Counted from the first letter of the stretch, positions 1-5,566 are shown. The stretch is DNA of 5,566 bases from an uncultured bacterium (GCA_947086625.1 CAMTZV010000134.1:1-5566); one strand, 5' to 3'. The notes: generated from the sequence alone by a model not told the origin. Numbers and translations: made by a program.

Positions 1-18
1 CAGGAGTAGTAATCTGTT

Positions 19-24
19 TATAGT
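19..24 (+). promoter_or_regulatory. Possible -10 box of the trp operon promoter
   Basis: TATAGT matches the vegetative consensus TATAAT at five of six positions. It lies where a start near position 31 would place transcription just ahead of T-box Stem I. The matching -35 would fall at or beyond the left edge of the window, so it cannot be judged. A second A/T-rich hexamer, TAAAAT at 39-44, is an alternative but has only a poor -35 partner (TGTTTA, 15-20). The assignment rests on position and one hexamer only. Confidence 0.3.
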
Positions 25-127
25 TAAATAACGGGCTGTAAAATCGATGACCAAAAGGAGTACCGGAAAACGATGCTGCACAGAGAGCCGGGGGTGGTGG
101 AATCCCGGTGAGATAGTTTTTCGGGAA

Positions 128-130
128 TGG
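128..130 (+). promoter_or_regulatory. T-box specifier codon UGG (Trp)
   Basis: TGG sits between GAA and A on the 3' side of the Stem I internal loop, opposite AGTA (59-62). This is the conserved layout of a T-box specifier loop. It would pair with the CCA anticodon of tRNA-Trp. The discriminator contact agrees: the bulge TGGC at 302-305 would pair with GCCA, as expected for a tRNA-Trp with G73. Confidence 0.87.
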
Positions 131-228
131 ATTTGCGAGATGCAAAGTGAATTGAGTAGCGGATGCCGTGTCCTCACGTTACAGAGGGAAGATATCGGGA
201 AGTGATTCCCCGTATCGGAGAATGAGAT

Positions 229-290
229 GAGCAGAATTGGTGGCTGATATTCCGATTGGGATATCAGCCTTTTTTACCTTATCACTGCTC
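229..290 (+). promoter_or_regulatory. T-box Stem III containing a terminator-like hairpin
   Basis: The outer helix is GAGCAG (229-234) with CTGCTC (285-290). A 3-bp helix GGT (239-241) with ACC (276-278) follows. Inside it, positions 242-253 pair with 258-269 in an uninterrupted 12-bp stem closed by a GATT loop, with a single G-U pair. The top stem is followed at once by six T residues (270-275). In the full fold these become a one-sided bulge, but at the moment of synthesis stem plus U6 resembles an intrinsic terminator. A 7-nt linker (291-297) leads to the T-box motif, the usual place for Stem III. Pairing was found by eye and not energy-tested. Confidence 0.65.
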
Positions 291-297
291 TGAAATT

Positions 298-327
298 AGG
301 GTGGCACCACGACGACCAATCGTCCCT
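298..327 (+). promoter_or_regulatory. T-box motif and antiterminator helix
   Basis: AGGGTGGCACCACG at 298-311 matches the T-box consensus AGGGUGGNACCGCG with one difference. AGGG (298-301) can pair with CCCT (324-327). TGGCACC (302-308) forms the 7-nt bulge that receives the tRNA 3' end, and ACG (309-311) pairs with CGT (321-323). CCCT is shared with the left arm of the terminator, so the two folds exclude each other, as the mechanism requires. Confidence 0.9.
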
Positions 328-356
328 GATGTGATTATTCACGTCGGGGATTTTTT
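323..356 (+). terminator. Intrinsic terminator of the T-box leader
   Basis: Positions 323-334 pair with 339-350 in a 12-bp stem that includes two G-U pairs, with a TTAT loop, followed by T6 at 351-356. The left arm contains the CCCT used by the antiterminator. Charged tRNA-Trp should favour this hairpin and stop transcription before trpE. Confidence 0.9.
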
Positions 357-357
357 A

Positions 358-444
358 TGCACAGCCCCGTGCAGAGGAATATGCCGCCAAAGCGGCGCAC
401 GGGGAGCGCGACGAGTAGGGGAGAAAAACCTTCCCCTACTCGAT
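358..444 (+). repeat. Tandem structured repeat, copy 1
   Basis: This is the first of two adjacent ~87-nt units between the T-box terminator and trpE. Its first half folds as an outer 8-bp stem CCCCGTGC (365-372) with GCACGGGG (397-404). That encloses a 5'-side bulge AGAGGAATAT (373-382) and an inner 5-bp stem GCCGC (383-387) with GCGGC (392-396), closed by CAAA. Its second half is a perfect 11-bp hairpin, 412-422 with 432-442. The unit ends in CGAT, as copy 2 does. I do not recognise the family. A dispersed palindromic intergenic element is the most likely nature, and a cis-acting RNA element is possible. Confidence 0.85.
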
Positions 445-529
445 TGCACAGCCCCGTGCAGAGGAAATATGTCGCAGAAGCGACGCACGGGGAGCGCGGC
501 GGTCAGGGGGTAAAGCATCCCTGCCCGAT
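445..529 (+). repeat. Tandem structured repeat, copy 2
   Basis: This copy is nearly identical to copy 1 over the first ~53 nt (four substitutions and one inserted A). The outer stem CCCCGTGC (452-459) with GCACGGGG (485-492) is unchanged. The inner stem is GTCGC (471-475) with GCGAC (480-484): relative to copy 1 both sides of one pair changed, C-G to T-A, so pairing is kept. The other two substitutions fall in the loop (AGAA for CAAA). The second half diverges in sequence but keeps a hairpin (500-509 with 518-527, one mismatch and one G-U) and the closing CGAT. The trpE ribosome binding site lies 9 nt downstream, outside the repeat. Confidence 0.85.
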
Positions 530-549
530 GTTATGAGAAAGGAGCTTTT

Positions 550-1965
550 ATGGAAAAACGGATTATGCGGTTGTATAAAAAGACGGTCAGCATTGTAAAC
601 GAGACGCCCATCAACATGTATGAGCAGCTCGTCGGAAGGGAGAGCGGATTCCTTTTGGAATCCTACGATAAAAACTATGACCGCTACACACTGTTCGGGC
701 CAAAGCCGCAGGAGCTGATCAAATCCCGCGGCAATGCGCTCGTCATCGAGCGGGCGGACGGCACGTGCGAGGTGCTCTCCGGAAATCCGCGGGAGCGCTT
801 AAAGGAATACTACGACAGCTTTGAGATCCGCTCGGATCACCGGGAGCTTGCGTTCACCGGAGGTCTGGTCGGCAATCTCGGTTACGATTTCGTGCGCTAC
901 ACGGAAGCCCTGCCGGATGAAAACCCGGATGTGATCGGCGTGGAGACGGTGCAGATGATGCTTATGACGCGCTTCGTGCTCGTGGATCATGTGGCGGAAA
1001 CGCTGACCGCGATTGTGCTGGGCGATGACAGTGCCGAGGGGAAGGAACAGGCGATGGCCTGTGCCGGGGAGATGATCGCGGCCTGCCGCGCGGCGGGAAG
1101 CCGGCCCATGAAAAAAAGCTTCTGCCACGACGGGAGGATTGTAGAGCAGTCCGACTCGAGGGAGGCGTACGCAAAAAAGGTGGAACGGATCAGACACTAC
1201 ATTCGTGAGGGCCATGTGTTTCAGACCGTGCTCTCCCAGCGGTGGACGATCGAGACCGGACAGGACGGCTTTGCGCTGTACAGGCAGCTGCGGGAGCTGA
1301 ACCCGTCGCCGTATCTCTACTACTTCAACTACGGAGCTTTTGAGGTGATCGGAAGCTCTCCGGAGATGCTCGTGAAGCAGCAGGGGGATCGCGTGTTTAC
1401 CTGTCCGATCGCGGGCACGCGTCCCAGAGGGGCGGACGCCCGGGAGGACGCACGCTTAAAGGACGATCTCTTACAGGATGAGAAGGAGCGCGCGGAGCAT
1501 GTGATGCTGGTGGATCTGGCGCGCAACGACATGGGGCGCATCAGTGAGTTCGGGACGGTGAAGGTCACGAAGTTTATGGAGGTGCAGAACTATTCGCATG
1601 TGATGCACATCGTATCCACGGTGGAGGGTCGAAAGAAGGGGGAGATCCATCCCGTCGATCTCGTGGCGAGCTTTCTGCCGGCGGGCACGCTCAGCGGCGC
1701 GCCGAAGATCCGCGCGATGGAAATCATCGACGAGCTTGAGACGGTGCGCAGAGGGCTGTACGGCGGAGCGACCGGATATATCGATTTCGGCGGCAGCATG
1801 GATTTCTGCATTACGATACGGACGATGGTGAAGAAGGGCAATCGGGTATACCTTCAGGCGGGCGCGGGCATCGTCGCGGATTCCGTGCCCGAAAAGGAGT
1901 ACGAAGAGTGCTGCAACAAGGTGATGGCGCTGGCAAAGACGCTTGTGGAGGAGGAAAACCTATGA
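550..1965 (+). CDS. trpE: Anthranilate synthase component I (TrpE)
   Basis: TrpE makes anthranilate from chorismate, using ammonia delivered by TrpG in a cytoplasmic complex; it is the first committed step to tryptophan. The 471-residue protein is of usual length. The N-terminal domain carries LLES (35-38), part of the tryptophan feedback site, and NPSPY at 251-255 is another conserved element of that pocket. The chorismate-binding domain shows PIAGT (286-290), EKERAEHVMLVDLARND (311-327, with conserved His317), GTLSGAPK (379-386) and the glycine-rich GAGIVADS (438-445). Alanine in PIAGT, rather than the lysine of PIKGT in PabB, favours anthranilate synthase over aminodeoxychorismate synthase. 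The start ATG has AAAGGAG at 538-544, 5 nt upstream; an in-frame ATG at 565 is less well placed. The stop overlaps trpG by 4 nt. The intact LLES motif suggests feedback inhibition on top of T-box control. Confidence 0.97.
   Translation: MEKRIMRLYKKTVSIVNETPINMYEQLVGRESGFLLESYDKNYDRYTLFGPKPQELIKSRGNALVIERADGTCEVLSGNPRERLKEYYDSFEIRSDHRELAFTGGLVGNLGYDFVRYTEALPDENPDVIGVETVQMMLMTRFVLVDHVAETLTAIVLGDDSAEGKEQAMACAGEMIAACRAAGSRPMKKSFCHDGRIVEQSDSREAYAKKVERIRHYIREGHVFQTVLSQRWTIETGQDGFALYRQLRELNPSPYLYYFNYGAFEVIGSSPEMLVKQQGDRVFTCPIAGTRPRGADAREDARLKDDLLQDEKERAEHVMLVDLARNDMGRISEFGTVKVTKFMEVQNYSHVMHIVSTVEGRKKGEIHPVDLVASFLPAGTLSGAPKIRAMEIIDELETVRRGLYGGATGYIDFGGSMDFCITIRTMVKKGNRVYLQAGAGIVADSVPEKEYEECCNKVMALAKTLVEEENL
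1947..1954 (+). promoter_or_regulatory. Ribosome binding site fixing the trpG start
   Basis: GGAGGAGG lies 7 nt before the ATG at 1962, inside the end of trpE. It decides between this start and an in-frame ATG at 1908, which would add 18 residues unlike any TrpG N-terminus and lacks a comparable site. Confidence 0.85.
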
Positions 1966-2531
1966 TCTTACTCATTGATAACTACGATTCGTTCACGTAT
2001 AACCTGTATCAGTACATCGGGATTTTCGCGGACGACGTGCGGGTCGTGCGAAACGATCAGGTCACAGTGGAGGAGATCCGCGCGCTGGCGCCGGAGCGCA
2101 TCGTGCTCTCGCCGGGGCCGAAAAACCCGGACGAGGCGGGCATCTGTATGGAGGTAGTCCGGGAATTTTATGAGACGCTCCCGATACTCGGCATCTGTCT
2201 GGGGCACCAGTGTATCGGGAAGGCGCTTGGCGGGACGGTGTCTTATGCGAAGCAGCTCTTCCACGGAAAGCAGTCGCTGATCGAGCACGACGGCAGCAGC
2301 ATTTTTACCGGGATCGACACGCCGGTGAAGGCGGCGCGCTATCACTCGCTGGCAGTGCAAAGGGAGGGGCTTCCGGAATGCCTGCGCGTGCTGGCGCAGA
2401 CCGCGGACGGCGAGATCATGGCGATGCGCCACCGCGCGTATCCGGTGGTGGGTTTGCAGTTCCATCCCGAATCCATCTACACGGAGCACGGCAAGCGCAT
2501 GATTGAAAATTTTGTAAACGGGGTGATTTAG
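1962..2531 (+). CDS. trpG: Anthranilate synthase component II, glutamine amidotransferase (TrpG)
   Basis: This class I glutamine amidotransferase hydrolyses glutamine and channels ammonia to TrpE. The 189-residue protein starts MILLIDNYDSF, the canonical family N-terminus. The nucleophile is Cys79 in GICLGHQ (77-83), and His168 and Glu170 in FHPES complete the triad. LSPGPKNP (49-56) is the oxyanion-region motif, with KN where GT is more common, and HGK (101-103) is the usual interface element. The protein ends after the amidotransferase domain, so there is no TrpG-TrpD fusion to account for the missing phosphoribosyltransferase. It overlaps trpE by 4 nt (ATGA), and its TAG is followed directly by the trpC ATG. 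In many Gram-positives the same subunit also serves PabB in folate synthesis; that cannot be decided here. Confidence 0.96.
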   Translation: MILLIDNYDSFTYNLYQYIGIFADDVRVVRNDQVTVEEIRALAPERIVLSPGPKNPDEAGICMEVVREFYETLPILGICLGHQCIGKALGGTVSYAKQLFHGKQSLIEHDGSSIFTGIDTPVKAARYHSLAVQREGLPECLRVLAQTADGEIMAMRHRAYPVVGLQFHPESIYTEHGKRMIENFVNGVI

Positions 2532-3305
2532 ATGATCTTAGACGACATTGTGGAGGCAAAAAGGATACGGCTCACAGAGCACAAAAGGCGTGTTGGTGAA
2601 GCGCAAATGCGGCGGCTCGCCGGGGAGCGTCGGGGCGCAGGGCGAAGCTTTTATCAGGCGCTTAAGGAACCCGGCAATTCCGTTATCGGGGAGTTTAAAA
2701 AGGCGTCGCCAACTCTTGGGCAGATAAAGAGCAGCGTAGGGCTTGCGGCGCGTATTGCAGATTATACCGCATCGGTGGACGCCGTCTCCTGCCTGACGGA
2801 GGAGGATTATTTTCACGGAAATGCGGATGATTTTCGAGAGATACGGGAGCTGACCGCGCTTCCGATGCTGCGAAAGGATTTCATGATCGACGAATACCAG
2901 TTTTACGAGGCAAAGGCACTCGGCGCGGACGCAGTGCTGCTCATCGCGGCGATTCTGGACGACGTGCAGATGAAGGATTTTTATGCACTTGCATACGAGC
3001 TTGGAATGGAGGCGCTTGTGGAGACGCACGATGAGGCAGAGATGGAGCGGGCGCTGCGGCTGGATGCGAAAATCATCGGCGTCAACAACCGAAATTTAAA
3101 GGATTTTTCGATCTCGCTGGACAACACGCTGCGGCTACGTCCGATGGTTCCGCCGGAAAAATGCCTTGTGTCGGAGAGCGGCATCGTCACAGACGAGGAT
3201 GTGCGGCTCTTAAAGGAGCACGGCGTGGACGCGTTTCTGATCGGGCGGGCGCTCATGGAGTCGGAGCGGCCGCGGGAGCTGGCGAAGCGGTGGAAGGCGC
3301 TGTAG
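2532..3305 (+). CDS. trpC: Indole-3-glycerol phosphate synthase (TrpC)
   Basis: TrpC closes the indole ring: CdRP becomes indole-3-glycerol phosphate with loss of CO2 and water. The 257-residue protein is a single TIM barrel of normal length. Visible active-site motifs are GEFKKASP (53-60, with Glu54 and Lys56), LRKDF (113-117, the catalytic-type Lys115), LVETH (162-166, Glu164), GVNNRNLKDF (183-192) and SESGI (214-218). GVDAFLIGRALM (231-242) forms the phosphate-binding end. The ATG follows the trpG stop with no gap, and GGGGTGA (2520-2526) can serve as its ribosome binding site. In most relatives trpD would stand between trpG and trpC; here nothing is left of it. No TrpF domain is fused to the C-terminus; trpF is a separate gene downstream. 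Confidence 0.96.
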   Translation: MILDDIVEAKRIRLTEHKRRVGEAQMRRLAGERRGAGRSFYQALKEPGNSVIGEFKKASPTLGQIKSSVGLAARIADYTASVDAVSCLTEEDYFHGNADDFREIRELTALPMLRKDFMIDEYQFYEAKALGADAVLLIAAILDDVQMKDFYALAYELGMEALVETHDEAEMERALRLDAKIIGVNNRNLKDFSISLDNTLRLRPMVPPEKCLVSESGIVTDEDVRLLKEHGVDAFLIGRALMESERPRELAKRWKAL

Positions 3306-3407
3306 CGTGCCGTCCCGCCGATCGTTGGAAGCACGCCGGAGCGTCAGAGAGTGTGCGGAGCGGAGAAAAGAAAGCAGGATATATGAGCATAAGGAGGAAC
3401 AGGGCAT
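3306..3407 (+). other. 102-nt spacer between trpC and trpF
   Basis: This is the only sizeable gap within the operon. It has no run of T after a hairpin and no paired -35/-10 elements that I can see. A short palindrome, ACGC-CGGA-GCGT, occurs in it but is weak. A 26-codon reading frame from ATG 3384 (after AGCAGGA) overlaps the trpF start in another frame and ends at 3463; I see no reason to call it a gene. The right end carries the trpF ribosome binding site. Confidence 0.5.
3391..3397 (+). promoter_or_regulatory. Ribosome binding site fixing the long trpF start
   Basis: AAGGAGG lies 10 nt before the ATG at 3408. It supports translation of the N-terminal extension of TrpF. The next in-frame ATG (3489, Met28) has only a weak purine stretch upstream, and the family core begins even later, at VKICGIT. 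Confidence 0.8.
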
Positions 3408-4280
3408 ATGACGGAAAACGAGTTGGAAAGGCACGAAGTCGGCGGCGCATGCCAGGCGGATGACACAGCTCATGCGGATGGCGTAGACATGCCGGGCCGG
3501 GCAGGCGATGCGCACCCGCCCGGGGTGAAAATCTGCGGGATCACGACAATGCGGGAGGCGGACTGGGTGAACGCGGCGGGCGCGGACTACGCGGGATTCG
3601 TCTTTTACGAAAAGAGCAGGCGCAACGTGAGTATGATGGACGCGGTCATGATTAAACGGAGCCTTTATCCGTCGGTGAAGAGCGTGGCGGTCACGGTCAG
3701 TCCGACCGTGGAGCAGCTGCGGCAGATCGAGATTGCAGGCTTTGATATTTTGCAGGTGCATAACGAGCTTCCGCTGGATGTGCTGCGGGAGTGCAGGCTG
3801 CCGATCTGGCGCGCGTTTAATATCGCAAGCCTCGCGGACGCGGCGGGGACGGGTGAAGGATGCGGCGGGACGGGAGCGTGTGCGGCTAAGCGGGAAGCGG
3901 GAGACGGTCAGCCGTGGATATGCGAAGCGGCGGACGGTGCGGAATGCAGGCGGACGCAGACGGAAGACGGGGCGATGCGCGCCGAGCGCACACGGCTCGA
4001 GGATGCTTTAATCGAGGCGTACGTGCTGGACGGTGCGGCGTTTGGCGGCGGAAAGCCCTTCGACTGGGCGGACGGCGCGCTGGCGGGGCAGCTTCGGGCG
4101 CTCTTTGGAACGAAAAAGCTGGTGCTTGCCGGGGGCTTAAACGCGGAAAATGTCGCAGAGGGCATTCGGCTCTTTTCCCCCGACGTGGTGGATGTGAGCT
4201 CCGGCGTGGAGCGGGAGTGGGGAAGCGGCAAGGATGAACAGAAAATTTATGAATTTGTGAGAAAGGTGAGAGAAGGATGA
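3408..4280 (+). CDS. trpF: Phosphoribosylanthranilate isomerase (TrpF), enlarged
   Basis: TrpF isomerises phosphoribosylanthranilate to CdRP, the substrate of TrpC. Eight barrel strands can be followed: VKICGIT (40-46, general-base Cys43), YAGFVF (61-66), KSVAVTV (91-97), ILQVHN (114-119), IWRAFNI (133-139), AYVLDG (204-209, general-acid Asp208), LVLAGGL (238-244) and VDVSSG (261-266). GGGKPFDW (213-220) and GSGKDEQKI (272-280) are family motifs. At 290 residues it exceeds the usual ~200. About 39 residues precede strand 1, and about 54 extra residues (144-197) lie between strands 5 and 6. Both catalytic residues survive, so activity is likely. The extension looks hydrophilic and disordered and is not a signal peptide. 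Its stop overlaps the trpB ATG by 4 nt. Confidence 0.93.
   Translation: MTENELERHEVGGACQADDTAHADGVDMPGRAGDAHPPGVKICGITTMREADWVNAAGADYAGFVFYEKSRRNVSMMDAVMIKRSLYPSVKSVAVTVSPTVEQLRQIEIAGFDILQVHNELPLDVLRECRLPIWRAFNIASLADAAGTGEGCGGTGACAAKREAGDGQPWICEAADGAECRRTQTEDGAMRAERTRLEDALIEAYVLDGAAFGGGKPFDWADGALAGQLRALFGTKKLVLAGGLNAENVAEGIRLFSPDVVDVSSGVEREWGSGKDEQKIYEFVRKVREG
3837..3998 (+). other. In-frame low-complexity insertion in trpF
   Basis: This segment encodes TrpF residues 144-197, rich in Gly, Ala, Glu and Arg, with four cysteines (152, 158, 172, 180). The DNA is very poor in T and rich in G, with short recurring GCGGACG-like units (for example around 3930 and 3950), which suggests growth by slippage. 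The flanking barrel strands stay in one frame, so this is not a frameshift. I recognise no domain in it. Confidence 0.7.
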
Positions 4281-5467
4281 GAAACGAAAAGGCATATTTT
4301 GGAGCGTACGGCGGGCAGTTTGTGTCGGAATCGCTGATGAATACACTCTCGGAGGTGGACGCGGCGTTTGAGGCGGCGATCCGTGACCCCGAATTTCTGG
4401 AGCAGTACCATTACTATTTAAAGCAGTACGTCGGGCGCGAGACGCCGCTATATTTTGCAAAGCGTCTCTCCGAGAAGTACGGTGCGCACATTTACTTAAA
4501 GCGCGAGGACTTAAACCACACCGGCGCGCACAAGATCAACAACGTCATGGGGCAGGTGCTTCTTGCACGGCGCATGGGAAAGACGAAGGTCATCGCGGAG
4601 ACCGGGGCGGGACAGCACGGCGTGGCGACCGCGACCGTGGCGGCGCTCTTTGACATGGAGTGCACGGTTTATATGGGGACGGAGGATATCGAGCGCCAGC
4701 AGTTGAACGTCATGCGCATGGAAATGCTCGGCGCGACCGTCGTCCCGGTGCATTCGGGCAGCAATACGTTAAAGGATGCGACGAACGAGGCGATCCGCAC
4801 GTGGGCGAAGACCGCGGAGGATACCTTTTACGTGATCGGCTCCGCCGTCGGGCCTTACCCGTATCCGAAGATGGTAAAGGAATTCCAGAGCTGCATCAGC
4901 CGGGAGGCAAAGCGGCAGTTTGCCGAAATTGCGGGCGGCCTGCCGGATGTGGTGATGGCGTGCGTGGGCGGCGGCTCGAACTCGATCGGCATGTTTGCGG
5001 ACTTTATCGACGAAGAAAACGTGCGGCTGATCGGCGTGGAGGCGGCGGGGCTTGGCATTGAGAGCGGGAAGCACGCAAGCGCGATGGCGCTCGGGCGGCC
5101 GGGCGTGCTGCACGGGATGCGGTCGTATCTCTTGCAGGATGACAACGGGAACGTGGAGCTGGCGCACTCGATCTCCGCGGGGCTTGACTACCCCGGCGTT
5201 GGGCCGGAGCACGCGTATTTAAAGGACAGCGGGCGCGCGGAATATGTGTCGATCACGGACGCGGAGGCAATGGAGGCGCTTATGGAGACGTGTAAGCTTG
5301 AGGGCATCATCCCGGCGATCGAGAGCGCGCATGCGCTCGCCTATGCGTTTCAGCTGGCGCCGCAGCTTGGGAGGGAGCAGAGCATCATCGTCTGCCTGTC
5401 CGGCCGCGGTGACAAGGACGTGAACACGATCGCCGACTATCTGGCGGGCAAGGGCTACTTAAATTAA
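4277..5467 (+). CDS. trpB: Tryptophan synthase beta subunit (TrpB)
   Basis: TrpB is the PLP enzyme that condenses indole, channelled from TrpA, with L-serine to give tryptophan. The 396-residue protein has the normal length of the alpha-dependent TrpB1 type. It shows YGGQFVSE near the N-terminus (11-18), Lys86 in HTGAHKINN (81-89) as the Schiff-base lysine, Glu108 in AETGAGQHG (107-115) as the catalytic acid, GGGSNSIG (231-238) binding the PLP phosphate, [10 protein letters not shown] (303-312) of the communication domain, and SGRGDKD (375-381) near the pyridine nitrogen. The ATG overlaps the trpF stop (ATGA). AAAGGTGAG at 4262-4270 is the better-spaced ribosome binding site; AGAAGG touches the start codon directly. 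Nothing is missing or truncated. Confidence 0.98.
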   Translation: MRNEKAYFGAYGGQFVSESLMNTLSEVDAAFEAAIRDPEFLEQYHYYLKQYVGRETPLYFAKRLSEKYGAHIYLKREDLNHTGAHKINNVMGQVLLARRMGKTKVIAETGAGQHGVATATVAALFDMECTVYMGTEDIERQQLNVMRMEMLGATVVPVHSGSNTLKDATNEAIRTWAKTAEDTFYVIGSAVGPYPYPKMVKEFQSCISREAKRQFAEIAGGLPDVVMACVGGGSNSIGMFADFIDEENVRLIGVEAAGLGIESGKHASAMALGRPGVLHGMRSYLLQDDNGNVELAHSISAGLDYPGVGPEHAYLKDSGRAEYVSITDAEAMEALMETCKLEGIIPAIESAHALAYAFQLAPQLGREQSIIVCLSGRGDKDVNTIADYLAGKGYLN

Positions 5468-5481
5468 AGGAGGAAGGGCAA

Positions 5482-5566
5482 ATGAATCGGATTGAGAAAA
5501 AACTGGAGGAGTTGGAAAAAAGGCGGGAAAAGGCGTTTATCACCTACCTCACGGCGGGGCTGCCCG
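5482..5566 (+). CDS. trpA: Tryptophan synthase alpha subunit (TrpA), partial
   Basis: TrpA cleaves indole-3-glycerol phosphate to indole and glyceraldehyde 3-phosphate and passes indole to TrpB. Only the first 28 codons are inside the window. FITYLTAGLP (residues 19-28) is the conserved first-strand motif of the family; the catalytic residues lie beyond the edge. The ATG follows AAAGGAGG (5466-5473) by 8 nt, and that site overlaps the trpB stop codon. The position after trpB is as expected. The open 3' end is due to the window, not a broken gene. Confidence 0.93.
   Translation, partial: MNRIEKKLEELEKRREKAFITYLTAGLP

Larger units (their letters stand above)
44..356 (+). promoter_or_regulatory. 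T-box riboswitch leader, tRNA-Trp specific
   Basis: This cis-acting leader senses the ratio of charged to uncharged tRNA-Trp and controls transcription of the trp genes by antitermination. Visible parts in order are: AGTA at 59-62, the 5' side of the specifier-loop S-turn; a Stem I helix of 63-71 with 116-124; an apical helix of 88-92 with 104-108; the 3' side of the specifier loop, GAA-TGG-A, at 125-131; hairpins in the Stem II region (167-170 with 175-178, and 191-200 with 207-216, one mismatch); Stem III (229-290); the T-box motif from 298; and a terminator ending in T6 at 356. The UGG specifier and the Trp biosynthesis genes downstream agree on the amino acid. The exact 5' boundary and the lowest part of Stem I are uncertain. 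Confidence 0.93.

Noticed and set aside
44..356. Leader-peptide (ribosome-stalling) attenuator or TRAP site for trp control
   Set aside because: No short frame with tandem Trp codons and no array of closely spaced GAG/UAG triplets is evident. The T-box motif, specifier loop and terminator explain the region.
256..513. An 85-codon + strand frame starting with TTG
   Set aside because: It starts in the loop of Stem III, runs through the T-box motif and terminator, and its repeated CTAPCRG segments are just the two repeat copies read in one frame. It has no suitable ribosome binding site.
358..529. CRISPR array
   Set aside because: There are only two units, directly adjacent and without spacers. 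They are large and internally palindromic, and no cas genes are in the window.
1908..1961. Longer trpG start at ATG 1908
   Set aside because: The added 18 residues have no TrpG-like character. The ATG at 1962 has GGAGGAGG at ideal spacing and gives the canonical MILLIDNYDSF start.
3325..3385. Internal promoter before trpF (TTGGAA with TATATG)
   Set aside because: The two hexamers are about 50 bp apart, and no -10-like hexamer lies at about 17 bp from TTGGAA.
3489..3491. Shorter trpF start at Met28
   Set aside because: No good ribosome binding site precedes it, whereas ATG 3408 has AAGGAGG. It would still leave a nonstandard N-terminus before VKICGIT.
799..5212. Numerous long antisense and alternate-frame open frames within the trp genes
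   Set aside because: They are explained by the high GC content of the coding strand. They lack ribosome binding sites and recognisable protein motifs, and they lie wholly over well-supported genes.

Overview
This window carries a tryptophan biosynthesis operon from what looks like a Gram-positive anaerobe of the Bacillota, probably class Clostridia and plausibly Lachnospiraceae. The grounds are a tRNA-Trp-type T-box leader, strong AAAGGAGG-like ribosome binding sites, translationally coupled genes in the order trpE-trpG-trpC-trpF-trpB-trpA, and GC- and purine-rich coding strands with frequent TTA-AAG codon pairs. The taxon is an inference from style, not from a marker gene. All genes lie on the + strand.

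Positions 1-356 are regulatory. A possible promoter -10 lies near the left edge. It is followed by a T-box riboswitch with a specifier loop displaying UGG (128-130), an unusual Stem III (229-290), a T-box/antiterminator (298-327) and an intrinsic terminator (323-356). Uncharged tRNA-Trp should stabilise the antiterminator and let transcription run into the operon. Positions 357-549 have no convincing gene. They hold two tandem copies of an ~87-nt palindromic element (358-444 and 445-529) whose stems show a compensatory base change. The element has no evident place in the T-box mechanism.

Positions 550-5566 encode anthranilate synthase (TrpE with TrpG), indole-3-glycerol phosphate synthase (TrpC), phosphoribosylanthranilate isomerase (TrpF), tryptophan synthase beta (TrpB) and the first 28 codons of tryptophan synthase alpha (TrpA, cut by the window edge). 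Together they cover chorismate to tryptophan except for one step: anthranilate phosphoribosyltransferase (TrpD) is absent from its usual place between trpG and trpC, where the two genes abut with no spare base. Genes are tightly coupled (4-nt overlaps E/G and F/B, 0-nt gap G/C, 14-nt gap B/A), except for a 102-nt gap between trpC and trpF. TrpF is oversized at 290 residues, with a ~39-residue N-terminal extension and a ~54-residue Cys/Gly/Ala-rich insertion between barrel strands 5 and 6.

The genes themselves are recognisable and ordinary. The points worth a second look are the structured tandem repeat in the 5' UTR, the missing trpD, the expanded TrpF, and the terminator-like hairpin inside T-box Stem III.
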